Positions 1 to 8,589 of a stretch of 30,060 nt of DNA are shown here, piece by piece. The notes under the pieces were generated by a model. That model did no database searches, had not been told where the DNA came from, and worked only from the letters and a program-made list of their open reading frames with translations. The number at the start of each line of letters is the position of its first letter. Position 1 is the stretch's first letter. Made by a program: the position numbers and the translations under genes. Origin of the DNA: Treponema sp. UBA792 (lineage in GTDB: Bacteria > Spirochaetota > Spirochaetia > Treponematales > Treponemataceae); assembly GCA_002296965.1 (NCBI GenBank), contig DBIW01000027.1, positions 14,392 to 44,451 on the forward strand, given 5' to 3'.

Positions 1-1
1 A

Positions 2-1489
2 ATACAGAAGAAATTTCGGCAGCTGCCGCAAAAGAAGAAAAGCCTAAAAAAAGAGAAAAAGCCGCGCAAACCCATTAATCCAAAGACAAAAAAGATAATT
101 GCAATTGTAGCAGTCTCTGTTTGTGCCGTCCTGTTGGCTGGCGGAATTTTCTTTGGCGTAAATCTGGCTCGCAAATCAAGTCTGGTCATGGTAAAAGTTC
201 CGGGCAAGGATTATTCAATCAGCAGAACAGAAGTAACGCAAAAACTGTATGAATCAGTAATGGGTGAAAATCCAAGCTATTTCCGCCATGACAATGAAGA
301 CCTTGATGAAGATGAACTGGAAAATCTTAAAAGAAATACAAAAAACTATCCGGTTGAAAATGTTAGCTGGTATGATGCAATTTATTTCTGCAACAAACTG
401 AGTGCGAAAAAAGGATTGCAGCCAGTCTATGCGGTGGACGGAGAAACTAATGTCCGTAAGTGGGATTACGAGCCGCATAAGGAAGATGAAATTTATGGCG
501 AGATAACACAGAACATTTTTGCGGACGGTTACCGTTTGCCTACAGTTGAAGAGTGGCAGTATGCGGCAAAAGGAGACGAGGATTACGATTATTCAGGAAG
601 CGATGATATTGATAAAGTTGCTTGGTATTATGATAATAGTAATGATGTGACACATCCGGTTGCACAGAAAAAGCCCAATGGTTATGGCTTGTGTGACATG
701 AGCGGAAATGTTGAAGAATGGTGTTGGGATTTCTACGGCGACTACAAACGCTATAGCTGCGGTGGTAATTATTTCGATGATTACGACGATTGCGAGGTGG
801 ATTGTCGAGATTTTAACTATGCTGAGTTTAAGCATGATGATGTTGGTTTCCGCCTTGTCCGCTCAAATTACGGCAGTTTAGATATGGTAAAAATTCCAGG
901 TAAAGATTATTCAATCGGCAAAACAGAAGTAACACAAAAACTGTATGAATCAATCATGGGCGAAAACCCAAGTGAATTCAAAGGAAAAAATAATCCTGTT
1001 GAAAATGTAAGTTTCTTTGATGCAATTTATTTCTGCAACAAGTTAAGCATGATGTGTGGTTTGGAATGTGCTTACGCTTTGGATTACGAAACGGATGTGA
1101 ACGAATGGGCATATACGCCTAATAAAGGCAAGGACCCTTATTGTAATAGTATTCAGTTTTTCAAAGAAAATAACGGTTTTAGACTTCCAACTCCGGAAGA
1201 ATGGAGCTATGCAGAAAAAGGAGGGCAGGATTTTAAATATGCAGGTAGTGATAATCTTGATGAAGTTGGTTGGTGTGGCAGCAACAGCAAAAATACAACA
1301 CATCCTGTTGCAACTAAAAAAGCAAATGGTTATGGTCTGTACGATATGAGCGGTAATGTGGGTGAGTGGTGTGCAGATCATAATGGAATTTCTTTAGAAG
1401 GATTAGACTGGTCTAATGAGCAGCGTTCTGTAAGCAATATCGGTCAATATAATGTACTAGGCTTCCGCCTTGCCCTCAATGAAGAATAA
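2..1489 (+). CDS. Membrane-anchored protein with two SUMF1-like domains (5' end outside window)
   Basis: The reading frame is open from the left edge of the window, so the N-terminus is missing. A TTG at 134 could be taken as a start, but it lies inside a hydrophobic stretch (IIAIVAVSVCAVLLAGGIFF, about 95-154) preceded by a Lys-rich segment, so the protein is probably a single-pass membrane protein with its bulk outside the cytoplasm. Two tandem copies of a formylglycine-generating-enzyme (SUMF1) fold follow. Each begins with MVK(V/I)PGKDYSI, continues with TEVTQKLYES and GENPS, has GYGL-(C/Y)DMSGNV-EW, and ends in VGFRLV or LGFRLA; the copies are offset by about 696 bp. The catalytic Cys pair of true FGE (C-x4-C before the final GFR) is not recognisable, and the second copy is degenerate there, so a structural or binding role is more likely than sulfatase maturation. 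The gene is markedly AT-richer than its neighbours. No function can be named. Confidence 0.8.
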   Translation: MQKKFRQLPQKKKSLKKEKKPRKPINPKTKKIIAIVAVSVCAVLLAGGIFFGVNLARKSSLVMVKVPGKDYSISRTEVTQKLYESVMGENPSYFRHDNEDLDEDELENLKRNTKNYPVENVSWYDAIYFCNKLSAKKGLQPVYAVDGETNVRKWDYEPHKEDEIYGEITQNIFADGYRLPTVEEWQYAAKGDEDYDYSGSDDIDKVAWYYDNSNDVTHPVAQKKPNGYGLCDMSGNVEEWCWDFYGDYKRYSCGGNYFDDYDDCEVDCRDFNYAEFKHDDVGFRLVRSNYGSLDMVKIPGKDYSIGKTEVTQKLYESIMGENPSEFKGKNNPVENVSFFDAIYFCNKLSMMCGLECAYALDYETDVNEWAYTPNKGKDPYCNSIQFFKENNGFRLPTPEEWSYAEKGGQDFKYAGSDNLDEVGWCGSNSKNTTHPVATKKANGYGLYDMSGNVGEWCADHNGISLEGLDWSNEQRSVSNIGQYNVLGFRLALNEE

Positions 1490-1501
1490 CTGAAAGCTGA
1501 T

Positions 1502-1550
1502 AAAATCACGAACCGCCCTGTTTACGGATTTACGTGCGGCCCGTGATTTT
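1502..1550. terminator. Convergent hairpin terminator between the SUMF1 gene and rlmJ
   Basis: The arms AAAATCACG (1502-1510) and CGTGATTTT (1542-1550) form a 9-bp stem with further GC pairing inside (CCGC with GCGG). A short T-run ends the plus-strand arm, and its mirror gives Ts on the minus strand, so it can serve both converging genes. The last codons of rlmJ lie within it. Confidence 0.6.
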
Positions 1551-2450
1551 GCGGACTTCTGATGACGATTTTCCCGGAATTCCTGTTTTTTCCGCAATGA
1601 ATCTGAGAGCGGAGGCTGCATATTCATCAAGGTGCCAGGGGGCGTTTATCACAAGAATTCCGCTTCCGTAGAGGCGCGGCGGATTTTTTGTCCTGTCATA
1701 GTCTTCGAGGCTTGTTTCCGAGTGTGAGTCCGGTGAATTCACGCAAAGCCGCAGGTCAACCATTTCCGTATGCGGGGCAGACGCGAGGATTTCCGATGTC
1801 ATCCGGTTCAACATTCCGGCTGTCCTGTCCTGTTTGCACGCAATCAGAGGATACCAGACCAGCATTACGGCGGACGCCCATTTTTTGTGTACGGAAATTA
1901 TTGTCTCCGCCGTGTCCGTATAGTCGGAAGCCTCCTCGTAGCTGGGGTCTATAATCAGGCCTCCGCGTTTTATCTGCGGCGGCGTGAGGGCACGGAGCAT
2001 TTCGAATCCGTTGCGTTCATGGATGCTTACTTTTACCGCGCTTGGCTTTTCATGTTCCGCGGTTCTCATGTTTTTTCTTAAAATTCCGGATTCCGCAGGA
2101 TGAAGCTCCGAGAGCACAAGCGAGGAGCCTGACGGCAGAAGCCTCCGCTCAAACTCCGGCGATCCGGGATAGCGGCCGCTGTCAAGGTAACCGCGCGCGA
2201 ATTCCATGTACGGAGCCAGTTCCGGCGGAATGTCCCTGGCGGCTGCAAGCCTCATGATTCCGTTCCGCGCCTCGCCGGTTTTTATGCTGCGCCCGTCGTA
2301 AAGGTCGTAAATTCCTGTTCCCGCATGGCTGTCAAAAAAAGCGCATGGCTTGTCCTTTTTCGCAAGCGAATTCAGCACGGACAGCAGCACGTAATGTTTG
2401 AGTATGTCCGCGTGGTTTCCCGCATGGAATTCGTGCTGGTAGCTCAGCAT
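1530..2450 (-). CDS. rlmJ: 23S rRNA (adenine(2030)-N6)-methyltransferase RlmJ
   Basis: The 306-residue protein starts MLSYQHEFHAGNHADILKH, the hallmark N-terminus of the RlmJ/YhiR family, which methylates A2030 of 23S rRNA using S-adenosylmethionine. FFDSHAGTGIYDL is the SAM-binding region. IDPSYEE corresponds to the catalytic DPPY motif, here with Ser in place of the second Pro, a mild variation still compatible with the (D/N)PP(Y/F) class. The length is slightly above the roughly 280 residues of E. coli RlmJ. The start is supported by GGAGGG a few bases upstream on the minus strand. It overlaps the 3' end of nadE by 7 bp, so it is co-transcribed and probably translationally coupled with it. 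The family also carries the name ComJ in competence literature; nothing here bears on that. Confidence 0.93.
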   Translation of the reverse strand: MLSYQHEFHAGNHADILKHYVLLSVLNSLAKKDKPCAFFDSHAGTGIYDLYDGRSIKTGEARNGIMRLAAARDIPPELAPYMEFARGYLDSGRYPGSPEFERRLLPSGSSLVLSELHPAESGILRKNMRTAEHEKPSAVKVSIHERNGFEMLRALTPPQIKRGGLIIDPSYEEASDYTDTAETIISVHKKWASAVMLVWYPLIACKQDRTAGMLNRMTSEILASAPHTEMVDLRLCVNSPDSHSETSLEDYDRTKNPPRLYGSGILVINAPWHLDEYAASALRFIAEKTGIPGKSSSEVRKITGRT

Positions 2451-4414
2451 TTTTCACCCTCCATAAGCCGTTCCGTCTCGGCGGTCCATGCCGCCGCGGA
2501 CGCATCGCTTGGCATTCTCCAGTCTCCGCGCGGCGAAAGGTTCACCGTTCCCACCTTCGCGCCGTCGGGCATACATGAGCGTTTGAACTGCTGGCTGAAG
2601 AACCTTCTGTAGAACGTACGCATCCACCTGAGAATTTCGGGGCGCGTGTAGGGCAGATCCGTCTGGCCTGCGAGGAAAAGTATTTTTTCCGGCGAAAATC
2701 CGAATCTTAGCACATAATATAGAAAGAAATCGTGAAGTATGTACGGCCCTACTATGTCCTCCGTTACCTGAGAGATTCTGCCGTCCTCAGGAGGAAGCAG
2801 CTCCGGGCTTACGGGCGTGTCAAGAATGTCCCGGAGAATTCCGCCGAGCTTCTTTTCCTGAGCCTCGTCCGCGAACCATTCCACCAGATAGCGCACGAGA
2901 GTTTTTGGAACCGACGTGTTCACTCCGTACATTGACATCTGGTCTCCGTTGTAAGTGCACCAGCCGAGCGCGAGTTCGGAAAGGTCGCCTGTTCCGATTA
3001 CAATTCCGCTGGTACTGTTGGCTATGTCCATCAGAACCTGAGTCCGCTCTCTTGCCTGCGAATTCTCGTATGTGACATCGTGAGCGTCCGGATTATGGCC
3101 GATGTCGCGGAAATGAAGCATGACGCTTTCCGAGATGTTTATTTCGCGCAGATTTGTACCGCATTCCGCCGCAAGCGCGCACGCGTTGGTGTAGGTCCTG
3201 TCAGTTGTGCCGAAGCAGGGCATTGTCACCGAATGTATGCAGGCTCTTGGAATTCCGCAGATGTCGAATGCTTTTGCCGTCACCAGCAGGGCCAGCGTGG
3301 AGTCGAGCCCGCCGGAAAGTCCGATTACCGCGGAGCGGCAGTTTATGTGGCGCAGCCGTTTTGCAAGTCCCTGAGCCTGAAGCGCTATCACCTCGCCGCA
3401 GCGTTCTGTACGCGCCTCCTTTCCGGAAGGCACGAACGGCGCGCTTTCAATCCGTCGCAGAAGCTTTTCTCCTTTCGGAGGAATTCCGTTTCCGCCTGAA
3501 AAACGGCCATTTATCACGGTGTAGCGCTCGGTTTTTCCGAAAACAGCCGCGGAATCGGAGAATGATGTAGTCCTCAGCCGTTCCTGTCTTATGCGCTCGA
3601 TGTCGATGTCGGCGTATATGGTTTCTCCGGAAAAAAGCCCTGACTCCGCAAGCACCGTTCCGTTCTCGGCGATTATGTTGTGGGACGCAAAAACCATGTC
3701 CTGTGTGGATTCGCCGTTTCCCGCGTTCGCATACAGATAGGCGCATATTGTCCTTGCGCTGTGTGATGACACAAGATTCCGGCGGTATGCGGCTTTTCCG
3801 ATTATCTCGTTGCTCGCCGAAAGATTCACAATCAGATCCGCTCCGGAAAGCGCATGGACGGATGAGGGCGGAACGGGAACCCAGAGATCCTCACAGATTT
3901 CGCAGGCTATGCGCGGAGAATTTTCTCCGTCCTCCGTGATTATTATGTCGGTTCCGAAAGGAACGTCACGGATTGTATTTCCGGCGGAAATTTTTCTTAC
4001 CGGCGTTCCGGCCCTGAACGGCCTGAACTGCCTTTTCTCGTAGAATTCGCCGTAGTTGGGAAGATATGATTTGGGGATTATGGCGGTTATCTTTCCGTGG
4101 GAGAGCGCCGCCGCGCAGTTGTAGATTCCGTCCTCAAGCTCCAGCGGAAGCCCCGCGAAAATCAGGGAGTCAAGTCCTGCCGTCGCCTGCGCGATGAATT
4201 CAAGTCCCTTAAGGGCTTCGCGCCGCAGCCTTGTCTGCAGAAAAAGGTCTCCGCAGGTGTAGCCGGTTATCGAAAGTTCCGGAAAAACGATTATCTCCGC
4301 GCCGCGTGCAGCCGCCTCTTGCGCCGCCGCAGCTATATTGCGTGAATTTGCGGCGCAGTCGCCTGGAATTACGCCTGGGCTTGCGCAGGCCGCCCTTATG
4401 AATCCGTATCTCAT
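2444..4414 (-). CDS. nadE: Glutamine-dependent NAD(+) synthetase
   Basis: This two-domain enzyme makes NAD from nicotinic acid adenine dinucleotide, ATP and glutamine. The N-terminal nitrilase-type glutaminase has the expected triad: Glu46 in VFPELSITGY, Lys115 in IIPKSYLPNYGEFYE and Cys174 in ACEICEDLW. The C-terminal synthetase domain carries the ATP pyrophosphatase loop IGLSGGLDSTLALL and GTGDLSELALGWCTYNGD. The frame is open 24 codons further upstream (to 4486), but the family's usual N-terminus (MRYGFIRAAC, then the nitrilase fold) fits the ATG at 4414, giving 656 residues. No Shine-Dalgarno precedes that ATG; a -10-like TAGTAT sits 7 nt before it, so the mRNA may be leaderless. It heads an operon with rlmJ. 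Confidence 0.95.
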   Translation of the reverse strand: MRYGFIRAACASPGVIPGDCAANSRNIAAAAQEAAARGAEIIVFPELSITGYTCGDLFLQTRLRREALKGLEFIAQATAGLDSLIFAGLPLELEDGIYNCAAALSHGKITAIIPKSYLPNYGEFYEKRQFRPFRAGTPVRKISAGNTIRDVPFGTDIIITEDGENSPRIACEICEDLWVPVPPSSVHALSGADLIVNLSASNEIIGKAAYRRNLVSSHSARTICAYLYANAGNGESTQDMVFASHNIIAENGTVLAESGLFSGETIYADIDIERIRQERLRTTSFSDSAAVFGKTERYTVINGRFSGGNGIPPKGEKLLRRIESAPFVPSGKEARTERCGEVIALQAQGLAKRLRHINCRSAVIGLSGGLDSTLALLVTAKAFDICGIPRACIHSVTMPCFGTTDRTYTNACALAAECGTNLREINISESVMLHFRDIGHNPDAHDVTYENSQARERTQVLMDIANSTSGIVIGTGDLSELALGWCTYNGDQMSMYGVNTSVPKTLVRYLVEWFADEAQEKKLGGILRDILDTPVSPELLPPEDGRISQVTEDIVGPYILHDFFLYYVLRFGFSPEKILFLAGQTDLPYTRPEILRWMRTFYRRFFSQQFKRSCMPDGAKVGTVNLSPRGDWRMPSDASAAAWTAETERLMEGEKC

Positions 4415-4427
4415 GTGGCAGATACTA
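4415..4427 (-). promoter_or_regulatory. Probable nadE -10 box giving a leaderless mRNA
   Basis: On the minus strand TAGTAT (4427-4422) is followed by only 7 nt before the nadE ATG, and there is no ribosome binding site in that gap. The -35 region is not convincing. The same arrangement occurs before several other genes in this window. Confidence 0.4.
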
Positions 4428-4448
4428 TCACAAAATACGGAATTTTTA

Positions 4449-4482
4449 CACAGGAACGGAGTCCGGCTGACCGGTTCCTGTG
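4449..4482 (-). terminator. Inverted repeat downstream of phoU, possible end of the pst operon
   Basis: CACAGGAAC (4449-4457) and GTTCCTGTG (4474-4482) form a perfect 9-bp stem about 20 bp beyond the phoU stop. On the minus strand it is followed by TAAAAATT rather than a T-run, so it is not a textbook intrinsic terminator. It also lies just upstream of the nadE promoter and could instead be a regulator site. Confidence 0.35.
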
Positions 4483-4501
4483 CCATGACGCGTGGTTTCC
4501 A

Positions 4502-5167
4502 TCATCTTGACGCGGTGTTTTTGCCGCTCCTCGGAAGATCGCCTGTCACCGAGAAAATAACCCATTCGGCTATGTTTGTCGCATGGTCTCCGATTCTCTC
4601 GCAGTATTTTGCAATCATCAGATAGTCGGCGAAAATTTCTCCCTTGTCTGGATTCTGCGAAATCAGCGAGATTATGTTTTTCTTGGTCTTCGCGTAAAGT
4701 CCGTCAACAATGTCGTCCCGGACAATGACGGAATTCGCGGCGGAAAAATCATTGTCGGCATAAGCCTTTATGCTGCCGCGCACCATCCCGGAGATTTCGC
4801 GGAACATATCCTCTATGAATTCTATATCCATCGCCTCCGCGCCGGCCATCTGGATTATCAGCTCGGAAATATCCTGCGCATGGTCTCCGATTCTCTCCAT
4901 GTCGGTCACCATTTTCAGCGCGGCGGTTATTATCCTGAGATCCGTGGCGACCGGCTGCTGCTGCAGAAGCAGCTTGAGGCTCAGGGATTCTATTTCCTTC
5001 TCCTTTCCGTCGACAAGATCATCATTTCTGATTATTTTCTCCGCGGCGTCAATGTCGTGTCCGGCAAGGGCCTTTCCTGCCGCCGTTATCGCATCGCAGA
5101 CAAGATTTCCCATCTGCATGATTTCATCTGTAAGCTCGCCAAGTTCCTTTGTGTATTTTTCGCGCAT
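4502..5167 (-). CDS. phoU: Phosphate signalling/transport regulator PhoU
   Basis: The 221-residue protein has the two three-helix repeats of PhoU, each with the metal-binding signature: ERIGDHAQDISE in the first half and ERIGDHATNIAEWVI in the second. PhoU binds the PstSCAB transporter and the PhoR-type sensor kinase and restrains phosphate uptake and the Pho response when phosphate is plentiful. It is the last gene of the pst operon, starting 1 bp after the pstB stop with AGGAAGG upstream as a ribosome binding site. No phoB/phoR pair is visible in the window, so its signalling partner must lie elsewhere. Confidence 0.95.
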   Translation of the reverse strand: MREKYTKELGELTDEIMQMGNLVCDAITAAGKALAGHDIDAAEKIIRNDDLVDGKEKEIESLSLKLLLQQQPVATDLRIITAALKMVTDMERIGDHAQDISELIIQMAGAEAMDIEFIEDMFREISGMVRGSIKAYADNDFSAANSVIVRDDIVDGLYAKTKKNIISLISQNPDKGEIFADYLMIAKYCERIGDHATNIAEWVIFSVTGDLPRSGKNTASR

Positions 5168-5168
5168 A

Positions 5169-5918
5169 TCAGCCGAACCTTCCTGTGATATAGTCTTCCG
5201 TCTTTTTGTTCTGCGGCCTGGAGAAAATTCTCTCGGTGTCGCCCGTCTCTATTATTTCTCCCAGAAGGAAGAAAACCGTCGTGTCTGAAATTCTGACCGC
5301 CTGCTGCATGTTGTGGGTCACAATCACAATCGTGTATTTCTGTTTCAGCTCCATCACGCAATCCTCGATTTTTGAGGTGGAAATCGGATCCAGCGCGGAG
5401 GTCGGCTCGTCCATCAGAATCACTTCCGGCTGAACCGCAAGGGTCCGCGCGATGCAGAGTCGCTGCTGCTGTCCTCCGGAAAGCGCGAGGGCGTTTTTCT
5501 TGAGGCTGTCCTTGAATTCGTCCCAGATCGCGGCGTTCCTGAGCGATGTCTCCACTATCTCGTCAAGCTCGGCCCTTTTCCGGATTCCGTGCGTGCGCGG
5601 GCCGTAGGCGATGTTGTCGTAAATGCTCATGGGGAACGGATTTGGTTTCTGGAAAACCATTCCGACTTTTCTCCGCAGCGCGTTCACGTCGGTGTCTTTG
5701 TAGATGTCCTTGCCGTCTATAAGCACCTGGCCGGTAATCCGGCAGTCCGTGACGAAATCGTTCATCCTGTTCAGCGTCTTGAGCAGCGTCGATTTTCCGC
5801 AGCCGGACGGCCCGATGAATGCGGTGATTCTGTTTTCCTGAATGTCAAGGGAAATGTTCTTGAGCGCGTGAAATTTTCCGTAGTACAGATCAAGGTCTTT
5901 TATGTTTATTTTATCCAT
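5169..5918 (-). CDS. pstB: Phosphate ABC transporter ATP-binding protein PstB
   Basis: This is the cytoplasmic ATPase that powers high-affinity phosphate import. Diagnostic motifs appear in order: Walker [10 protein letters not shown] (about residues 36-44), the Q-loop in [17 protein letters not shown] (a PstB-specific stretch), the ABC signature LSGGQQQR, Walker [13 protein letters not shown] and the H-loop in [10 protein letters not shown]. At 249 residues it has the standard length. Its ATG shares one base with the pstA stop (TAATG), so translation is coupled. Confidence 0.97.
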   Translation of the reverse strand: MDKINIKDLDLYYGKFHALKNISLDIQENRITAFIGPSGCGKSTLLKTLNRMNDFVTDCRITGQVLIDGKDIYKDTDVNALRRKVGMVFQKPNPFPMSIYDNIAYGPRTHGIRKRAELDEIVETSLRNAAIWDEFKDSLKKNALALSGGQQQRLCIARTLAVQPEVILMDEPTSALDPISTSKIEDCVMELKQKYTIVIVTHNMQQAVRISDTTVFFLLGEIIETGDTERIFSRPQNKKTEDYITGRFG

Positions 5919-6763
5919 TATTTTTGTCCCAAAGTCATTTTTTTTGCCAGAAACGACGAGATCATGTTTATTATCACTACCAGTATCAGAAGGACGACTG
6001 CGGAAGCGTAGGCCTGCGCTGTGTGAAGCCCTTCGGATGAAAGTATGTACATGTGTATCGCAAGCGTGCGTCCGGAACCCATCAGGCTTGAGGGAATCGC
6101 CGCCACCGTTCCGGCCGTGTAAATCAGAGCTGCGGTTTCTCCGACAATACGTCCCGTCGCAAGAATCACACCCGAAAGGATTCCGGGCATTGCCGTGGGA
6201 AGAATTATCCTGAATACGGTACGCAGTTTTCCGGCTCCAAGCCCGTAGCTTCCCTCCCGGTAAATTTCAGGAACCGCGATCAGAGCCTCCTCCGTTGTCC
6301 GCATTATCACCGGCAGAATCATTATCGCCACGGTGAATGCTCCGGACAGGATTGAGTATCCCCATCTTAGCGTTCCCGTGAACAGAAGCATTCCGAAAAG
6401 TCCGTAGACGATTGAGGGAATTCCTGTGAGCGTCTCGGTGGTGAGGCGTACAACCTTTACGAATCTGTTTCCCTTTCCGGCATATTCCTCAAGGTAGACT
6501 GCGGAGAAAACACCGAGGGGAACCGCCACAAGAAGGGCGATTCCCGTAAGCACGAGCGTGTTCACCAGAGCCGGAAACACGGACACATTTTCGGAATTGT
6601 AGCGAAGGGAAAAAAGGCTTCTGTTCATGTTGGGAATTCCGTTCACCAGAATGTACGTCAGCATAAAAAGCAGCGTGCATACCGTGACGGCCGCGCCCGC
6701 ATAAACCGCAAGGCGCAGCAGAAGCGATTTTTTATGGTTTCTGTAGGAAGAAATTCTTTCCAT
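5918..6763 (-). CDS. pstA: Phosphate ABC transporter permease PstA
   Basis: This integral membrane permease of 281 residues has about six hydrophobic segments. It carries the transmembrane-domain EAA-type loop of the PstA family ([27 protein letters not shown]) followed by [19 protein letters not shown], which contacts PstB. It pairs with PstC to form the phosphate channel. The start is supported by GGAGG upstream on the minus strand. It lies 22 bp after pstC in the same orientation. Confidence 0.95.
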   Translation of the reverse strand: MERISSYRNHKKSLLLRLAVYAGAAVTVCTLLFMLTYILVNGIPNMNRSLFSLRYNSENVSVFPALVNTLVLTGIALLVAVPLGVFSAVYLEEYAGKGNRFVKVVRLTTETLTGIPSIVYGLFGMLLFTGTLRWGYSILSGAFTVAIMILPVIMRTTEEALIAVPEIYREGSYGLGAGKLRTVFRIILPTAMPGILSGVILATGRIVGETAALIYTAGTVAAIPSSLMGSGRTLAIHMYILSSEGLHTAQAYASAVVLLILVVIINMISSFLAKKMTLGQK

Positions 6764-6785
6764 TTTTAGCCTCCGTATTCTGCGG

Positions 6786-7634
6786 TCAGAATTTTCTGCC
6801 CATCCGGCCTTTTACGGCGGAAAAGAGCAGGTTTATTATCAGTATGAACACAAACAGCACGACGCCTGTTGCAATCAGGGCTTCCCTGTGCAGGTCCGCC
6901 GCATAGCCCATCTCTATCACGATGTTTGCCGTGAGCGTCCTGACTCCTTTCAGGAGTCCCGCAGGCATTCTGGCCTGGTTTCCGGCAACCATAATCACGG
7001 CCATCGTTTCTCCGATGGCACGTCCTATTCCGAGGATTACAGCTGCCAGAATGCCCGACCCGGCCGCCGGAATGACGGTCAGGAAAACTCCGCGTTCATG
7101 CGTGGCGCCCAACGCACGGGCGCCTTCGTAATATGACCGCGGAACCGCCCTGATTGCCGCCTCGGAAACGCTTATTATCGTCGGAAGAATCATTATTCCG
7201 AGCAGAACGGACGCCGCCAACATGCTGCTTCCGTTGCCTCCGAAAGTGTTTCTGATGAACGGAACAATCACCGTCAGACCGAAAAAGCCGTATACAACAG
7301 AAGGAATGCCGGCAAGGAGGTCAACCGCCGGCTTGAAAATTCTCCTCAATTTTTCAGGGCAGAATTCCGCCATGAAAACTGCTGTAAGAATTCCGACGGG
7401 CACGCCCACGATTATCGCGCCCGCCGTCACATATATGCTGCCCAGAATCATCGGGAAAATACCGTACTGGTCGTTTCCCGGTTTCCATCTGCGGCCCAGA
7501 AGGAATTCGGCGAATCCTATTTCCTTCATGGCCGGTATTCCGTTCATAAAAAGGAACACGCAGATAAGTGCCACTGCAAGTATCGAAAAGCAGGCCGCGC
7601 AGAAGAACACGGCCCTCATGATTTTTTCTCTCAT
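6786..7634 (-). CDS. pstC: Phosphate ABC transporter permease PstC
   Basis: This 282-residue permease has about six membrane segments and the family motifs GIPSVVYGFFGL, SEAAIRAVPRSYYEGARALG and IPAAGSGILAAVILGIGRAIGET. It forms the membrane channel with PstA. The ATG at 7634 is 1 bp from the pstS stop. No strong Shine-Dalgarno precedes it, so translation may be coupled to pstS; the in-frame ATG at 7619 is an alternative start five codons later. Confidence 0.95.
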   Translation of the reverse strand: MREKIMRAVFFCAACFSILAVALICVFLFMNGIPAMKEIGFAEFLLGRRWKPGNDQYGIFPMILGSIYVTAGAIIVGVPVGILTAVFMAEFCPEKLRRIFKPAVDLLAGIPSVVYGFFGLTVIVPFIRNTFGGNGSSMLAASVLLGIMILPTIISVSEAAIRAVPRSYYEGARALGATHERGVFLTVIPAAGSGILAAVILGIGRAIGETMAVIMVAGNQARMPAGLLKGVRTLTANIVIEMGYAADLHREALIATGVVLFVFILIINLLFSAVKGRMGRKF

Positions 7635-7635
7635 G

Positions 7636-8508
7636 TTATTTTACGATGTTTCTCCAGGTTGTCGTCTCGCCTGTGAATATTTTCTCTACGTCCGCAGAAG
7701 TCAGGTTTTCGGCCGGATTCTCCAGGTTCACGATTACCGCGATTCCGTCCATCGCAATCACGGTATTTTTAAGGCCTTTGTTTATCTCCGATTCCTTCAG
7801 GTCACGTGACGCCATTCCTATGTCGCAAAGTCCGTCAGCCGCGGAAGTCATTCCTGTAGTGCTGTCGCTTGTCTGCATTTCGATTGTCACGTTCGGATTG
7901 ACCTTTCTGTAGGCTTCTATCAATTTTTCCATGACAGGAGAGACCGATGATGAGCCTGCCACGACGATTTTTCCTTCCGGCTGAGCCGACACGAATTTTC
8001 CGGAGGAGACTTTTATGTATCCGTTCGCGCTTACAACCGCCTGGCCTTCGTCTCCCATAATCCAGCCGATAAAATCCTTTGCCGCGTCGGAAGCCTTGTC
8101 CGTGACCGCGATGTTGAACGGACGCGCGATTTTATATTTTCCTGCGGTTATGTTCTCCACAGTCGCCGCCGCGCCGTCAATTTTTACGGCCTTTACGGTG
8201 TCGTTCAGCGAGCCTAACGATATATAGCCGATCGCGTATTTGTCGCGTGAGACCGAGGTCATCATGACTGCTGTGCTGTTCGTTATGACCGCCTCGTCCG
8301 TAGTAAAGTCAACCTTCTTTCCGTCTGAATTCTTTTTTTCGATTCCGAAAAGTTCTATGAATGCGCCGCGAGTTCCGGAACCGTCCTCGCGAGAGAGCAC
8401 CGAGATTGCAGACTTGCTTTTCCAGCTGTTCCTTTTTCCTGCCGCGTTCAGTCCGACGGCGCAGAGCATCATCGCCAGCGTGGTGAGTGTTTTTACTGAT
8501 TTCTTCAT
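7636..8508 (-). CDS. pstS: Phosphate-binding protein PstS with circularly permuted domain order
   Basis: This is the extracytoplasmic phosphate receptor for the PstCAB transporter. The chosen start (8508, MKKSVKTLTTLAMML) has a good Shine-Dalgarno (GGAGGT) and gives a signal peptide ending near LNAAG; the frame is open 37 codons further upstream but without signal-like sequence. There is no clear lipobox. The order of blocks is unusual: the segment ISVLSREDGSGTRGAF, normally in the middle of PstS, sits at residues 35-50, right after the signal peptide. The block that normally opens the mature protein (VVAGSSSVSPVMEKL, near residue 185) lies in the second half, which ends at IFTGETTTWRNIVK, exactly where SRExGSGT usually follows. 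The 290 residues thus look like a circular permutation with all phosphate-contact motifs kept. It is first in the pst operon. Confidence 0.93.
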   Translation of the reverse strand: MKKSVKTLTTLAMMLCAVGLNAAGKRNSWKSKSAISVLSREDGSGTRGAFIELFGIEKKNSDGKKVDFTTDEAVITNSTAVMMTSVSRDKYAIGYISLGSLNDTVKAVKIDGAAATVENITAGKYKIARPFNIAVTDKASDAAKDFIGWIMGDEGQAVVSANGYIKVSSGKFVSAQPEGKIVVAGSSSVSPVMEKLIEAYRKVNPNVTIEMQTSDSTTGMTSAADGLCDIGMASRDLKESEINKGLKNTVIAMDGIAVIVNLENPAENLTSADVEKIFTGETTTWRNIVK

Positions 8509-8589
8509 GATTTTACCTCCAGTAAGGTTTTGTTCAGGGAACTTTTTCCCCGAAAGTCGCGGAGCGCCCGCAGACTTTCTGTACAGACA

